From CAWKGC01 sp963849005 (lineage in GTDB: Bacteria > Pseudomonadota > Gammaproteobacteria > Burkholderiales > Usitatibacteraceae), in NCBI GenBank assembly GCA_963849005.1, contig CAWKGC010000022.1:186001-250000 (forward strand): a DNA stretch of 64,000 nt. The letters run 5' to 3'. Below, one piece after another: positions 53,959-62,877 of the stretch. The notes under the pieces are model-generated. The model was given only the letters and a program-made list of their open reading frames with translations. It was not told the DNA's origin and made no database searches. How positions within the stretch are numbered: position 1 is the first letter of the stretch; the number at the start of each line of letters is the position of its first letter. A program made the position numbers and the translations under genes.

Positions 53959-54156
53959 TCAGTCGCGCCGCGACATGATGCGCGCAGCAAGCACGATCAC
54001 CACGGCCCATGCGGCGAACAGGTAGGCGTAGAGCACCGGCACGCCGAGCACCATGCCGCGCACGTTGAAAACCGCCAGCATCGGATACGAGAACAGCCCG
54101 CATCCCAGCAGGAACAGGCAGATCAGGCGCTGGTTGCGCTTGCCCGGCTTTTGCAT
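53959..54156 (-). CDS. Small membrane protein next to the symporter-kinase
   Basis: 65 residues, two hydrophobic segments (about 10-30 and 38-58), basic ends (MQKPGKRNQR, RIMSRRD). It lies 20 bases upstream of the kinase gene on the same strand. Position resembles that of DUF4212 relative to the symporter, and it may be a small partner for the kinase's transporter domain. No characterised family recognised. Confidence 0.7.
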   Translation of the reverse strand: MQKPGKRNQRLICLFLLGCGLFSYPMLAVFNVRGMVLGVPVLYAYLFAAWAVVIVLAARIMSRRD

Positions 54157-54241
54157 CGGCTCTCCAGGTGTCGATTGCCCATGGCGCGAAGTGGATCACC
54201 GCGCGCCATGCCGGTCAACCTCGGCGCAGCCCCGATCGCAT

Positions 54242-54958
54242 TCACCTGCCGAGCCATTGGCGCGAGGCCGCGAGGCGCGACACGTCCGCGACCGTGCGGC
54301 AGCCCTGCCGCAGCGATGCCTCGATCGCCATGAGGAACAGCGCCGCCGTGGCCGCGCAATCGGTGATTGCCCTGTGGCGGTGCACGACCGGGATCGCGAG
54401 CGCCTCGAGCCACTGGTCGAGGCCCTTGAGCCCTTTCGCGCGCTCGGCCATCACCAGCGGCGCGAGCTGGGCGAGATCCACCCAGTCGAGCCGCGCCGCG
54501 AGGCCGAGCTCCGCCATGAGCGCGCGCTGCAGCATCTTCGCGTCGAAGGGCGCGTGGTAGGCGACCAGCGGCGAGTGCCCGATGAACTCGAGGAACGCGA
54601 CCAGCGCCTGCGCGGGATCGATCCCGCCGAGTTGCTCGGACCCGGTGATGCGGTGCACGAGGATGTTGTCGTGGGTGCTGGCCTCCGGCTGCCTGAGCAC
54701 CACCTCGAAGCTGTCGGCCAGGTCGATCTCCCCGCCGTTGACGGCGAGCGCGCCGATCGCGATCAGCGCCGCCGTGCTGGTGTCCAGGCTGCTGGTCTCG
54801 ACATCGACGATCACCCAGCGGCCGGCTGCAATTGCGCTCCCCGTGCCGGGCCGCGGCGCGGCGAGCCAGCCGGCAACGCGCCGCTCGATTCCGGCATCCA
54901 GCGAAACGCGCGATCCCGCCAGCACGCGCCGGGCCTTCCACAACCATGCCGAAGTCAT
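54242..54958 (-). CDS. DnaQ-like 3'-5' exonuclease
   Basis: 238 residues with a DEDDh exonuclease fold (from about 47): WVIVDVETSSLDTSTAALIAIGA carries the first Asp/Glu pair, PLVAYHAPFDAKMLQRAL the second Asp, and HRHRAITDCAATAALF the catalytic His and last Asp. It resembles the DNA polymerase III epsilon family, but with an N-terminal extension and in a locus not related to replication. It overlaps the upstream CBS/nucleotidyltransferase gene by four bases (ATGA, 54955-54958). The pairing of these two genes near symporter and acs genes is common in betaproteobacteria and pseudomonads. Confidence 0.85.
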   Translation of the reverse strand: MTSAWLWKARRVLAGSRVSLDAGIERRVAGWLAAPRPGTGSAIAAGRWVIVDVETSSLDTSTAALIAIGALAVNGGEIDLADSFEVVLRQPEASTHDNILVHRITGSEQLGGIDPAQALVAFLEFIGHSPLVAYHAPFDAKMLQRALMAELGLAARLDWVDLAQLAPLVMAERAKGLKGLDQWLEALAIPVVHRHRAITDCAATAALFLMAIEASLRQGCRTVADVSRLAASRQWLGR

Positions 54959-56946
54959 AGCTGGTAATCGAGCGAGACGCGGTTCTGCAACTTGCGCGCC
55001 TGGCGCAGGGCTTCCTTGAGGATGCGGCGGTCAAGGCTGTTGAGCGTTTCGGGGTTGATGCGATTCGCCCCCGTCGCGCGGCCCTCGTGGTCGCCGGCGT
55101 CCTGCGTTGCGCAACCGCAGCATCTGGATGAAGTGAAAGGCGTCGACCGCGGCGCCCACGTCGTCCGCGCTCATGCGCAGCTCGGGCCCGACGGCTCGCA
55201 GCCGGTCCGCCGTGTTAGGTCGCCTCGACGCCCGCGGCAAGGGCAAGGACGCGCGCGCAGTCCACGAAGGGCCGCGAACCGTAGTGTCTTGAGGTTGATC
55301 GTGCCGCCCTGTTCGCCCGCCTCGACCACGAGGTCGCCGAAGAACCCCAGCGGCGGCCGCACCTGCAGCGCGTTGGCCGCCATCTGCCGAAGGAACGCCG
55401 GGCGGTCACTCGACCTTCGCCGAGCAGGAAGCGCCGCAATGCCGGCACGAGCGCTTCGGCCGCCTCGACCGCGCCTTCGTGCACGCCGGAGTGCAGGATG
55501 CGGAAGTCGAAGAAGATCGACGCGTTGAGCAGCGCCTCGGGCTGCGCGTTGCGCATCCAGTCGTCGAAACGCTCGCACCACTCGTCGAGCTCAGGCACCA
55601 TTTCGGGTTGCCCGCCATGATTTCGCCGGTGCACAACGGAAAGCCGCACGCATCGAGCGCGGTGTTCACTTCGCGCGCAAAGCCAGCAGTGCCTGGCGCG
55701 TTTCCTCCACCGGCTGCCCGCCCGCCACCTGGAAGACGATGGCGTTGTCCTGGTCGGTGGCGAGGGTCTGCTCCATGCGCCCTTCGCTGCCCAGTCCCAT
55801 CCACGCCCATGCGCAGTGCGGAAGCGGATGGCGCTTGCGCGCAAGGTCGATGGCGCGGACCGTGATCGCGTCGTTCAGCGCCGTGACGAACTGGGTGAGC
55901 TGTTCGGCGGCGATGCCTTGCGCGAGCATCGCCGTGGCCAGCCGGCGCACCTCGCGCGCGGCAAACGCCAGTTCGTCGACGCTGCCGGCGCGCCTGACTT
56001 CCTTGCGCACGCCCTGCATCGACAGCCGCTGCAGCGAGAACAGGTCGCGCTCCGAGACGACGCCGAGGAGCTTGCCCTCGTCCTCGACCAGCAGGTGGCG
56101 AAAGCCGTGGCGCGCCATGACCTGCGCCGCCTCGGCCAGCGGGTGGCGGCGGCCATCATCGAGGGGATCGCGCGTCATCAGCGAACACACCGGCGCGTCG
56201 AGCGAGGCGCCGCCGAGCGCCACCCGGTCGAGCACGTCGGTCTGCGTGAAGATTCCCGACGGGCGGCCATCGGCGCCGGTAAGCACCACCGAACCGATGC
56301 GCTTGCCCTTCATCGTCTCGAGCACCGTGCGCAAGCGCGCGTCCTCGGGCAGCGTGAGCGGTTCGCGCCGCACCGCGGTGGAAAGCGGCGAGGCCATCCG
56401 AGTTCGTCGCCGCGCGCTGGCCGAATGCCTCGCGCGTTGCCCGCGTCGACTGCGCGAGCAGGTGCGCCAGCCGCCGCGTGCAGAACGCTGCAATTCCCGG
56501 CTCTGCGCCATCACGGCCTTGAAGTGCGCCGCGTCGAGGACATAGCAGAACGTGTCGTCAGTCGCGCGGTACAGAAGCGTCGTGGCGCGCTGCCCGATCA
56601 GGGCCCCACCGGAAAGCTCTCGCCTTCGGAAAGGCGGAATGCCACCGGGCTGAGCGACGTGCCTTTCGGCTCGCCGGCCTCGATCCTGTCCCGCGCTGGA
56701 TGATGAAGAGGGCCTAACTTGCCCATCATCGGGGGTGAGGATCGTGGCGCCGGCCTGGGTAATAGCGGATCTTGAGGCGGCCCGCGAGGAAACCGAGGTC
56801 GGCCTCGCGCATGGCATCGAACGGCGCGTGCTTGCGCAGGTCGGCCATGGTCGCGCCGAGCAAGCAGCTCGGGGAGGTCGCTGGGAATTGTCGGCTCGCT
56901 CCTCGGCAGGGCAGGATGGGGGCCGCGGTGCCCGCGATCCGTGCAT
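54955..56946 (-). pseudogene. cNMP-binding/CBS/DUF294 nucleotidyltransferase-like protein, heavily frame-disrupted
   Basis: Pieces in several frames assemble into one protein of about 640 residues: an N-terminal cyclic-nucleotide-binding domain (RYYPGGATILTPDDG, DDTFCYVLDAAHFKAVM), two CBS motifs (LRTVLETMKGKRIGSVVLTGADGRPSGIFTQTDVLDRV and VMARHGFRHLLVEDEGKLLGVVSERDLFSLQ), the DUF294 nucleotidyltransferase core (MGLGSEGRMEQTLATDQDNAIVF) and a helical C-terminus (SIFFDFRILHSGVHEGAVEAAEALVPAL) ending LQNRVSLDYQL. Many indels occur at both ends, while 55.7-56.4 kb is clean. Such proteins may modify a partner by nucleotidylation; role unknown. The 5' boundary is approximate. Confidence 0.7.
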
Positions 56947-56995
56947 CTATGCGAAGACCGGGCCGGATGCCCGTCAGCCCTGATTGTCCGCAGGG

Positions 56996-58966
56996 CTAGA
57001 GCGGTTGTTTCAACTGGGCGAGGATCGCCGGATTCTCCAGCGTGGACACGTCCTGCGTGATCTCCTCGCCCTTGGCGATCGAGCGCAGCAGGCGGCGCAT
57101 GATCTTCCCGGAGCGCGTCTTGGGAAGGTTGTCGCCGAAGCGGATGTCCTTGGGCTTGGCGATCGCGCCGATTTCCTTTCCCACCCAGTCCCGAAGTTCC
57201 TTCGCGATCCTCTGCGCCTCTTCGCCGGTGGGCCGCGCGCCCTTGAGCACGACGAACGCGCACACCGCCTCGCCGGTCAGGTCGTCGGGTCGTCCCACCA
57301 CGGCGGCCTCCGCCACCAGCGCGGAATTGGCCACGAGGGCGGACTCGATTTCCATGGTGCCGAGGCGATGCCCGGAAACGTTCAGCACGTCGTCGATGCG
57401 TCCCATGATGCGGTAATAGCCGTCCTCGTCGGTCGAGGCGCCGTCGCCGGCGAGGTAATACCGGCCCTGGAAGTCCTCCGGGTAGTAGCTCTTCTTGTAG
57501 CGTTCCGGGTCGCCCCAGATGGTGCGGATCATCGACGGCCAGGGGCGCTTGATGACGAGGATGCCGCCCTTGCCGCGGCCGACCGAATTCCCGGTCTCGT
57601 CGACGATGTCGGTGATGATCCCGGGCAGCGGGAAAGTGCACGAGCCGGGCTTGAGCGGCGTGGCGCCGGGCAGCGGCGTGATCAGGTGGCCGCCGGTCTC
57701 GGTCTGCCACCACGTGTCGACGATCGGGCAGCGCCCGCCGCCCACCGTGTTGAAGTACCACATCCACGCTTCCGGGTTGATCGGCTCGCCGACCGTGCCC
57801 AGGATGCGCAGCGAGGAGAGATCGAACTTCTTCGGCAGGTCGCCGCCCGCCTTGATGAGCGAACGGATCGCCGTGGGCGCGGTGTAGAAGACGTTGACCT
57901 TGTGGTCCTGGATCATGCGCCAGAAACGGCCGGCGTCCGGGTAGGTCGGCACGCCCTCGAACACGATCTCGGTGGCGCCGACGGCCAGCGGCCCGTAGGC
58001 GATGTAGGTGTGTCCGGTCACCCAGCCCACGTCGGCCGTGCACCAGAAGGTGTCCTTCGGCTTGTAGTCGAAGGTCCAGAGCATGGTGAGGATCGCATGG
58101 AGCAGGTAGCCGCCGGTCGAGTGCTGCACGCCCTTCGGCTTGCCGGTCGATCCGGAGGTGTAGAGGATGAACAGGGGATGCTCGGCGTTGACCCAGGTGG
58201 GCTCGCAGTCCGTCGGCTGGCCCTGCACCGCTTCATGCCACCACTTGTCGCGCGGCGCGCTGAAGGCGACCTGCGAGCCGGTGCGGCGGTACACGAAGAC
58301 GTTCTTGATCGCCTCGCAGCCGCCGAGCGCAATGGCCTCGTCGACGGCCGGCTTGAGGGGAATTTCCTTGCCGCCGCGCATCTGCCCGTCCGCCGTGATC
58401 ACCGCCACGGCGCCGGCATCGACGATGCGCTCCTGCACGCTCTTGGCCGAGAAGCCGCCGAACACCACCGAATGGGTCGCGCCGATGCGCGCGCAGGCCT
58501 GCATCGCCACCACCGCCTCGACCGACATCGGCATGTAGACGAGCACGCGGTCGCCCTTGGCGATGCCGCTGGCCTTCAGCGCGTTGGCGAACTGGCAGAC
58601 GCGCTGGTAGAGCTCCTTGTAGGTCACCTTGGTGACCTTGCCGTCGTCGGCCTCGAAAATGATTGCGACCTTGTCGGGCTGCGTCTTCAGGTGCCGGTCG
58701 AGGCAGTTGTACGAGGCGTTCAGTTCGCCGTCATGGAACCACTTGAAAAAGGGCGCGTTGGATTCGTCCAGCGTCTTGGTGAAAGGCTTGTGCCAGAGGA
58801 GGTGCTCGCGCGCCAGCCTCGCCCAGAAGCCCTCGAAATCGCGCTCGGCCTCCTTGCACAATGCCTCGTACGCGGCCATGCCCGAAATGTTGGCCTGCTT
58901 CACGAACTCAGGAGATGGCGGGAACACCCGCGTCTCATGGAGCACCGACTCGATCTGGGACGACAT
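56996..58966 (-). CDS. acs: Acetyl-CoA synthetase
   Basis: 656 residues of the AMP-forming family: PLFILYTSGSTGKPKGVQHS (P-loop), the VDTWWQTETGGHLITPLPG acetate-pocket signature, YYLAGDGASTDEDGYYRIMGRIDDVLNVSGHRLGTMEIE, and the C-terminal LPKTRSGKIMRRLLR with the lysine that is acetylated in Acs. It activates acetate to acetyl-CoA, matching the nearby acetate-type symporter and CrbS-like kinase. GAGGAGGAAGCC precedes the ATG. Confidence 0.97.
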   Translation of the reverse strand: MSSQIESVLHETRVFPPSPEFVKQANISGMAAYEALCKEAERDFEGFWARLAREHLLWHKPFTKTLDESNAPFFKWFHDGELNASYNCLDRHLKTQPDKVAIIFEADDGKVTKVTYKELYQRVCQFANALKASGIAKGDRVLVYMPMSVEAVVAMQACARIGATHSVVFGGFSAKSVQERIVDAGAVAVITADGQMRGGKEIPLKPAVDEAIALGGCEAIKNVFVYRRTGSQVAFSAPRDKWWHEAVQGQPTDCEPTWVNAEHPLFILYTSGSTGKPKGVQHSTGGYLLHAILTMLWTFDYKPKDTFWCTADVGWVTGHTYIAYGPLAVGATEIVFEGVPTYPDAGRFWRMIQDHKVNVFYTAPTAIRSLIKAGGDLPKKFDLSSLRILGTVGEPINPEAWMWYFNTVGGGRCPIVDTWWQTETGGHLITPLPGATPLKPGSCTFPLPGIITDIVDETGNSVGRGKGGILVIKRPWPSMIRTIWGDPERYKKSYYPEDFQGRYYLAGDGASTDEDGYYRIMGRIDDVLNVSGHRLGTMEIESALVANSALVAEAAVVGRPDDLTGEAVCAFVVLKGARPTGEEAQRIAKELRDWVGKEIGAIAKPKDIRFGDNLPKTRSGKIMRRLLRSIAKGEEITQDVSTLENPAILAQLKQPL

Positions 58967-59032
58967 CTGGCTTCCTCCTCGGTATTTGCTGGGTTGTCAC
59001 CGGGGCCGTTGCGTGCCCTCTGGTCCGACCTT

Positions 59033-59041
59033 TTTATAGCA
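59033..59041 (-). promoter_or_regulatory. Extended -10 promoter of acs
   Basis: Minus strand TGCTATAAA: TATAAA (59038-59033) with a TGn extension and no good -35, as expected of an activator-dependent promoter. The start would be near 59026, 60 bases before the ATG. Confidence 0.45.
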
Positions 59042-59104
59042 CAAGACCCCGCGCCGATTTGACGCCAATCAGCCCGGCCGGCGAAAGTTGCGGACGCTCT
59101 TTTG

Positions 59105-59116
59105 TCTTATATAAGA
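59105..59116. promoter_or_regulatory. Perfect 12-base palindrome upstream of the CitE-like gene
   Basis: TCTTATATAAGA lies between acs and the CitE-like gene, centred about 45 bases upstream of the predicted rightward start. It looks like a dimeric regulator operator (several GntR-family operators have this kind of AT core), but I cannot name the regulator. Confidence 0.4.
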
Positions 59117-59120
59117 GTTG

Positions 59121-59149
59121 TTGACGCAGTGCAGCATCGGTGCTAGCGT
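59121..59149 (+). promoter_or_regulatory. Predicted promoter of the CitE-like gene
   Basis: TTGACG (59121-59126), 17-base spacer, TAGCGT (59144-59149). The start would be near 59156, about 73 bases before the ATG at 59229, which has AAGGGAA as its ribosome site. Confidence 0.45.
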
Positions 59150-59228
59150 GGGAGCGTCTGGAAGCAATCCAGGCGCGCTGCCGGAACGCCCTGCAGCGCA
59201 GCGCGCAACCGCCTGAAGGACAAGGGAA

Positions 59229-60377
59229 ATGAACGCCGCTCTGCCCGCCACCGCCCACGCCCCCTCCCCCGCCGTCGACCGCGCTTCCACCGAGATCCTC
59301 GGCGACTACTGGCCCGGCATCCAGATCTACTATCCGCCGGTCAAGTACGCGCCTTCGCTCGGCATCTACGAAGACCTCGAGCAGGCGTCGCTGCGCTTCC
59401 AGAAGCACGCGCTCAACACCAAGTCCCACACGCTGCTCTTCGACCTCGAGGACGGCTGCAGGCAGAAGGAGATGAGCCGCGAATTGCTGCGCCGCGAGCT
59501 GCCCAAGCTGCCGCGCAAGAAGCAGGTGCAGATCGCGGTGCGCATCAACCCGTTCCGCACCGAGGAGTACGAAAAGGACCTCGCGATGGTGCGCGAGCTC
59601 TCGGACTTCTTCGACGTGGTGATGCTCGCCAAGGCGGGCGAGGCCTACGGCGCGCCGGAGATCCGCGACCTCTCGGCCGTGCTCGTGGGGCTGAACCACA
59701 AGATCACCATCCAGCCGATCATCGAGCATCCCAAGTCGCTCAAGATCGCGCCCGAGCTGATGCAGTACTCGACCGTGAAGCACGTGGTCTTCGGCATCCA
59801 CGATTTCTCGAAGGCGATGGGCATCCACATCACGCCGCGCAACTGGACCGAGGAACTCAAGTTCTACCTGCACGACATCCTGTTCGAGGCGCGCATCGCC
59901 GGCAAGGGCGTGATCGGGGGCGTGGAAACGCTGATCGGCAATTCCGCCATGCCCGAGAACTTCGTCGAGCCCGACGACGTCCGCCGCTGGCTGGATCTGC
60001 ACGGCGACGAGGAGTCGCGCGTGGTGTACCGCCATGCCGTCGAGGAGACTTCGCTGGGACTTTCGGGCAAGCAGGTGATCCACCCCTCGCACATCCACCC
60101 CTGCAAGGTCGCCTTCACGCCCTCGCCTTCCGAGATCAAGACCAAGATCGCGATCCTCAAGGCGGCGATCGAGGCCGACGCGCTGCTCGGCGGGGCCATC
60201 AAGTTCCAGGGCGAGATGCTCGACCCGCCGATGTTCGGCAAGGCGCTGCAGACGCTGCTGCGCGCCCACGCGCTGCACGCGCTGTCCGAGGACGACACGA
60301 TGTTCGCCGTCGAGGTGCTGAAGAAATTGCCGGCGCAGGTGGTGCGGGAGAACTGGCCGTACGGCGTCATTCTTTGA
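59229..60377 (+). CDS. HpcH/HpaI aldolase / citrate lyase (CitE)-like protein
   Basis: 382 residues with a CitE-like TIM barrel: THTLLFDLEDGC-type segment (here SHTLLFDLEDGCRQKE, metal-binding acids), VQIAVRINPFRTEEY, HVVFGIHDFSKAMGI, GVIGGVETLIGNS and a C-terminal GKQVIHPSHIHPCKVAFTPS. Members cleave or form malyl-CoA, citramalyl-CoA or related CoA esters. The enzyme is not accompanied by CitD/CitF, so it is not a citrate lyase subunit; a C4/C5-dicarboxyl-CoA lyase role linked to the neighbouring acyl-CoA genes is plausible. Substrate not assignable by eye. Confidence 0.83.
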   Translation: MNAALPATAHAPSPAVDRASTEILGDYWPGIQIYYPPVKYAPSLGIYEDLEQASLRFQKHALNTKSHTLLFDLEDGCRQKEMSRELLRRELPKLPRKKQVQIAVRINPFRTEEYEKDLAMVRELSDFFDVVMLAKAGEAYGAPEIRDLSAVLVGLNHKITIQPIIEHPKSLKIAPELMQYSTVKHVVFGIHDFSKAMGIHITPRNWTEELKFYLHDILFEARIAGKGVIGGVETLIGNSAMPENFVEPDDVRRWLDLHGDEESRVVYRHAVEETSLGLSGKQVIHPSHIHPCKVAFTPSPSEIKTKIAILKAAIEADALLGGAIKFQGEMLDPPMFGKALQTLLRAHALHALSEDDTMFAVEVLKKLPAQVVRENWPYGVIL

Positions 60378-60387
60378 ACAAAGGGAT

Positions 60388-60498
60388 TTTCACCACAGAG
60401 GACACGGAGGAAACACGGAGGAAACCCGACGGAAACCCAAAGGCAAGATCAGGTCTTGCATTTCCTCTGCGTTCCCTCTGTGTCCTCCGTGGTAAATG
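60388..60498. repeat. Imperfect inverted repeat of the ACCACAGAGGACACGGAGG type
   Basis: Left arm from 60390 (CACCACAGAGGACACGGAGG) and the reverse complement of the right arm (TACCACGGAGGACACAGAGG, ending near 60496) match at most positions over about 40 bases, separated by a loop of about 30. Within each arm the unit GGAGGA/ACACGG is itself repeated. It occupies the gap between the CitE-like and acyl-CoA ligase genes. Intergenic repeats of this wording recur in many environmental proteobacterial genomes; it has no coding capacity and resembles a REP/MITE-like element. Confidence 0.7.
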
Positions 60499-60519
60499 CT
60501 TTCTCTTGAAACCAGCGCG

Positions 60520-62154
60520 ATGACCAAGTTCACCCCCTTCCCGGCCTGGGAATGGAAACTCCCTGAGTCCTTCAACATCGGCGTGGCCTGCACTGACGCG
60601 CACCTCGGCACGAAGGTGGCGGCACAGGTCGCGATGGTGGTGGAGGACGACACGCTCGGCACCAGCGCCATCACCTATGCCGAGCTGGCCGCGCGCACCG
60701 ACCGCTTCGCGCAACTGCTGCGCAACCTCGGCATCGCCGCCGGCGAGCGCGTCCTGATCCGGCTGCCGAATTCGCTCGACTATCCGACGGCGTTCCTGGG
60801 CGGGATGAAGGCGGCGTGCGTGAGCGTCCCGACATCGACGCTGCTTACCGCCGAGGAAGTCGAATACCTGGCGCGCGACTCGGGTGCCGCGGCGCTGGTG
60901 ATCGACAAGGCCGCATGGCGGGCGATGGCCTCGCGCCTTGCGGGAACGGGGACCATCAAGGTGGTGCTGCTTTCCGGCCCGGGCGAGAGCCTCCCGGCCG
61001 CGGGCGTGCGCGTCCTCGACCTCGACGAAGAGCTTGAGCGACATCGGCCATTGCGAGCCGGCAGCCAGGACGCACCCCGGCGATCCCGCCTACCTGGTCT
61101 ACACCTCGGGCACCACCGGCTACCCGAAGGGCGTGCTGCACGGCCACCGCGCGCTGATCGGGCGCATGCCGGCATCGACCTACTGGTTCGATTTCGATCC
61201 CGGCGACGAGCCCGACCGCATCGTCCACTCCGGCAAGTTCAACTGGACCTACGTGCTCGGCTCCGCGCTCATGGACCCGCTCTTCCGCGGCAAGACGGTG
61301 ATCGCGCATGAAGGGAAGAACGACGCGAAGACCTGGCCGGAACTCATCGCCAAGCATCGCGCGACGATCTTCATCGGCGTGCCCACGATCTACCGCCAGA
61401 TCATCCAGAAGACCACGTTTGGCAAGGCCGATGTCCCGACACTTCGCCATTGCATGAGCGCGGGCGAGCACCTGTCCGACGAAGTGTTCGGGCTCTGGCG
61501 CGAGCGCTTCGGCATGGACATCTTCGAGGCCGTGGGGATGAGCGAGTTTTCCTACTATCTCTCGCAGAGCAAGTTCCGGCCGATCCGCGCCGGCAGCGCG
61601 GGCTTCCCGCAACCCGGTCACGACATCCGGCTGCTGGACCCGGAGACACTCGAGGAAGCGCCCCCCGGCGAGGAAGGCATGATCTGCGTCCCGGAAAGCG
61701 ATCCCGGCCTGTTCCTCCGCTACTGGAACCAGCCGGAGGAGACCGCGAAACTCAGGCACGACGGCTGGTTCTTCACCGGCGACTACGCGCGCTACGACGA
61801 CGAGGGCTACATCTGGTTCCTCGGCCGCAAGGACGACATCATCAAGAGCTTCGGCTACCGCGTCTCGCCCTATGAGGTGGAGCGCGTGCTGAAGAGCCAC
61901 CCCGGCGTGGCGGACTGCGCCTGCATCGGGGAGGACGCCGGCCACGACAAGCTGCTGGTGGTGGCCTACGTCATCCCGCAGCGGGCACCGCGATCTCGCC
62001 CGACGCGCTGCTTTCCTTCGGCCGCGACAAGCTGGCGTCATACAAGGCGCCGAAGATCGTCTATCTCGCCAAGGATTTCCCGAGCACCCGCAATGGTAAA
62101 ATTCTGCGTCGGGAAATCTCGCCGTCGATCGCCTCCGCGCGCTCGGCGAGCTGA
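60520..62154 (+). CDS. AMP-dependent acyl/aryl-CoA ligase, frame-disrupted
   Basis: About 544 residues when joined. N-terminal part begins MTKFTPFPAWEWKLPESFN and runs in one frame to near 61036; an extra base there moves the rest to another frame (DPAYLVYTSGTTGYPKGVLHG, the AMP-binding P-loop; DGWFFTGDYARYDDEGYIWFLGRKDDIIKSFG). A second break near 61978 leads to ALLSFGRDKLASYKAPKIVYLAKDFPSTRNGKILRRE with the catalytic lysine. It resembles the benzoate-CoA-ligase branch of acyl-CoA synthetases. The ATG at 60520 is chosen over 60496 because the latter lies in the repeat. Substrate unknown; context suggests carboxylate activation. Confidence 0.82.
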
Positions 62155-62220
62155 CCCGGAGGAAATCGTCCCTCGCCGCCGCGGATGTCCCGCGAGCGGT
62201 CATCCCCATTTCAGGCGCCC

Positions 62221-62866
62221 ATGAAATCGTCGATCCCGAAACCGTCCCCTCGCACTGCAATACCCTCGGCAGCTTCATCTTCTGGACCGGTGGCTGCAGG
62301 CGCCGCTGTATCTCGGCCTGATCGTGGCGCAGGCGGTTTACGTGTTCCACTTCTGGGTCGAACTGGTGCACCTCATCGAGGCGGCCTTTGGCAACAAGGC
62401 GGCCCTCACCGCGCTCATCGAGAGCGTCGGCTACAACCTGCCTCCGATCAAGGACGCGGCGGGCGCGATCATCGGCTACGCGCCGCCGAAGTTCAACGAG
62501 ACCATCATCATGCTGGTGGTGCTGGCGCTCATCGACGTGGTGATGATCTCGAACCTGCTGATCATGGTGATCGTGGGCGGCTACGAGACTTTCGTTTCCC
62601 GCCTCGGCCTGCAGGACCACCCGGACCAGCCCGAGTGGCTCTCGCACGTCAACGCCTCGGTGCTCAAGGTGAAACTCGCCACCGCGATCATCGGCATCTC
62701 GTCCATCCACCTGCTGAAGACCTTCATCAGCGCGGAGAACTATTCCGAAAAGGCACTGATCGCCCAGACGGCGATCCACATCACCTTCCTGCTGTCGCCA
62801 CTGGCGATCGCCTACAGCGATCGCCTCATGCCGCACGGCCCCGACAAGGCCGGCAACGCGCATTGA
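62221..62866 (+). CDS. UPF0114/YqhA-family membrane protein, frame-disrupted near the start
   Basis: From 62324 the frame reads VYVFHFWVELVHLIEAAF, MLVVLALIDVVMISNLLIMVIVGGYETFVSRL, AIIGISSIHLLKTFI and LLSPLAIAYSDRLM, a four-helix YqhA/UPF0114 protein. The N-terminal helix is split: GSFIFWTRWLQAPLYLGLIVA appears only if a C is added near 62290 (ACCCGG for ACCGG). The ATG at 62221 is in a different frame again, so a second indel or a different start is likely. Function of the family is unknown; inner membrane. Confidence 0.75.
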
Positions 62867-62877
62867 AAGGCACCGCC

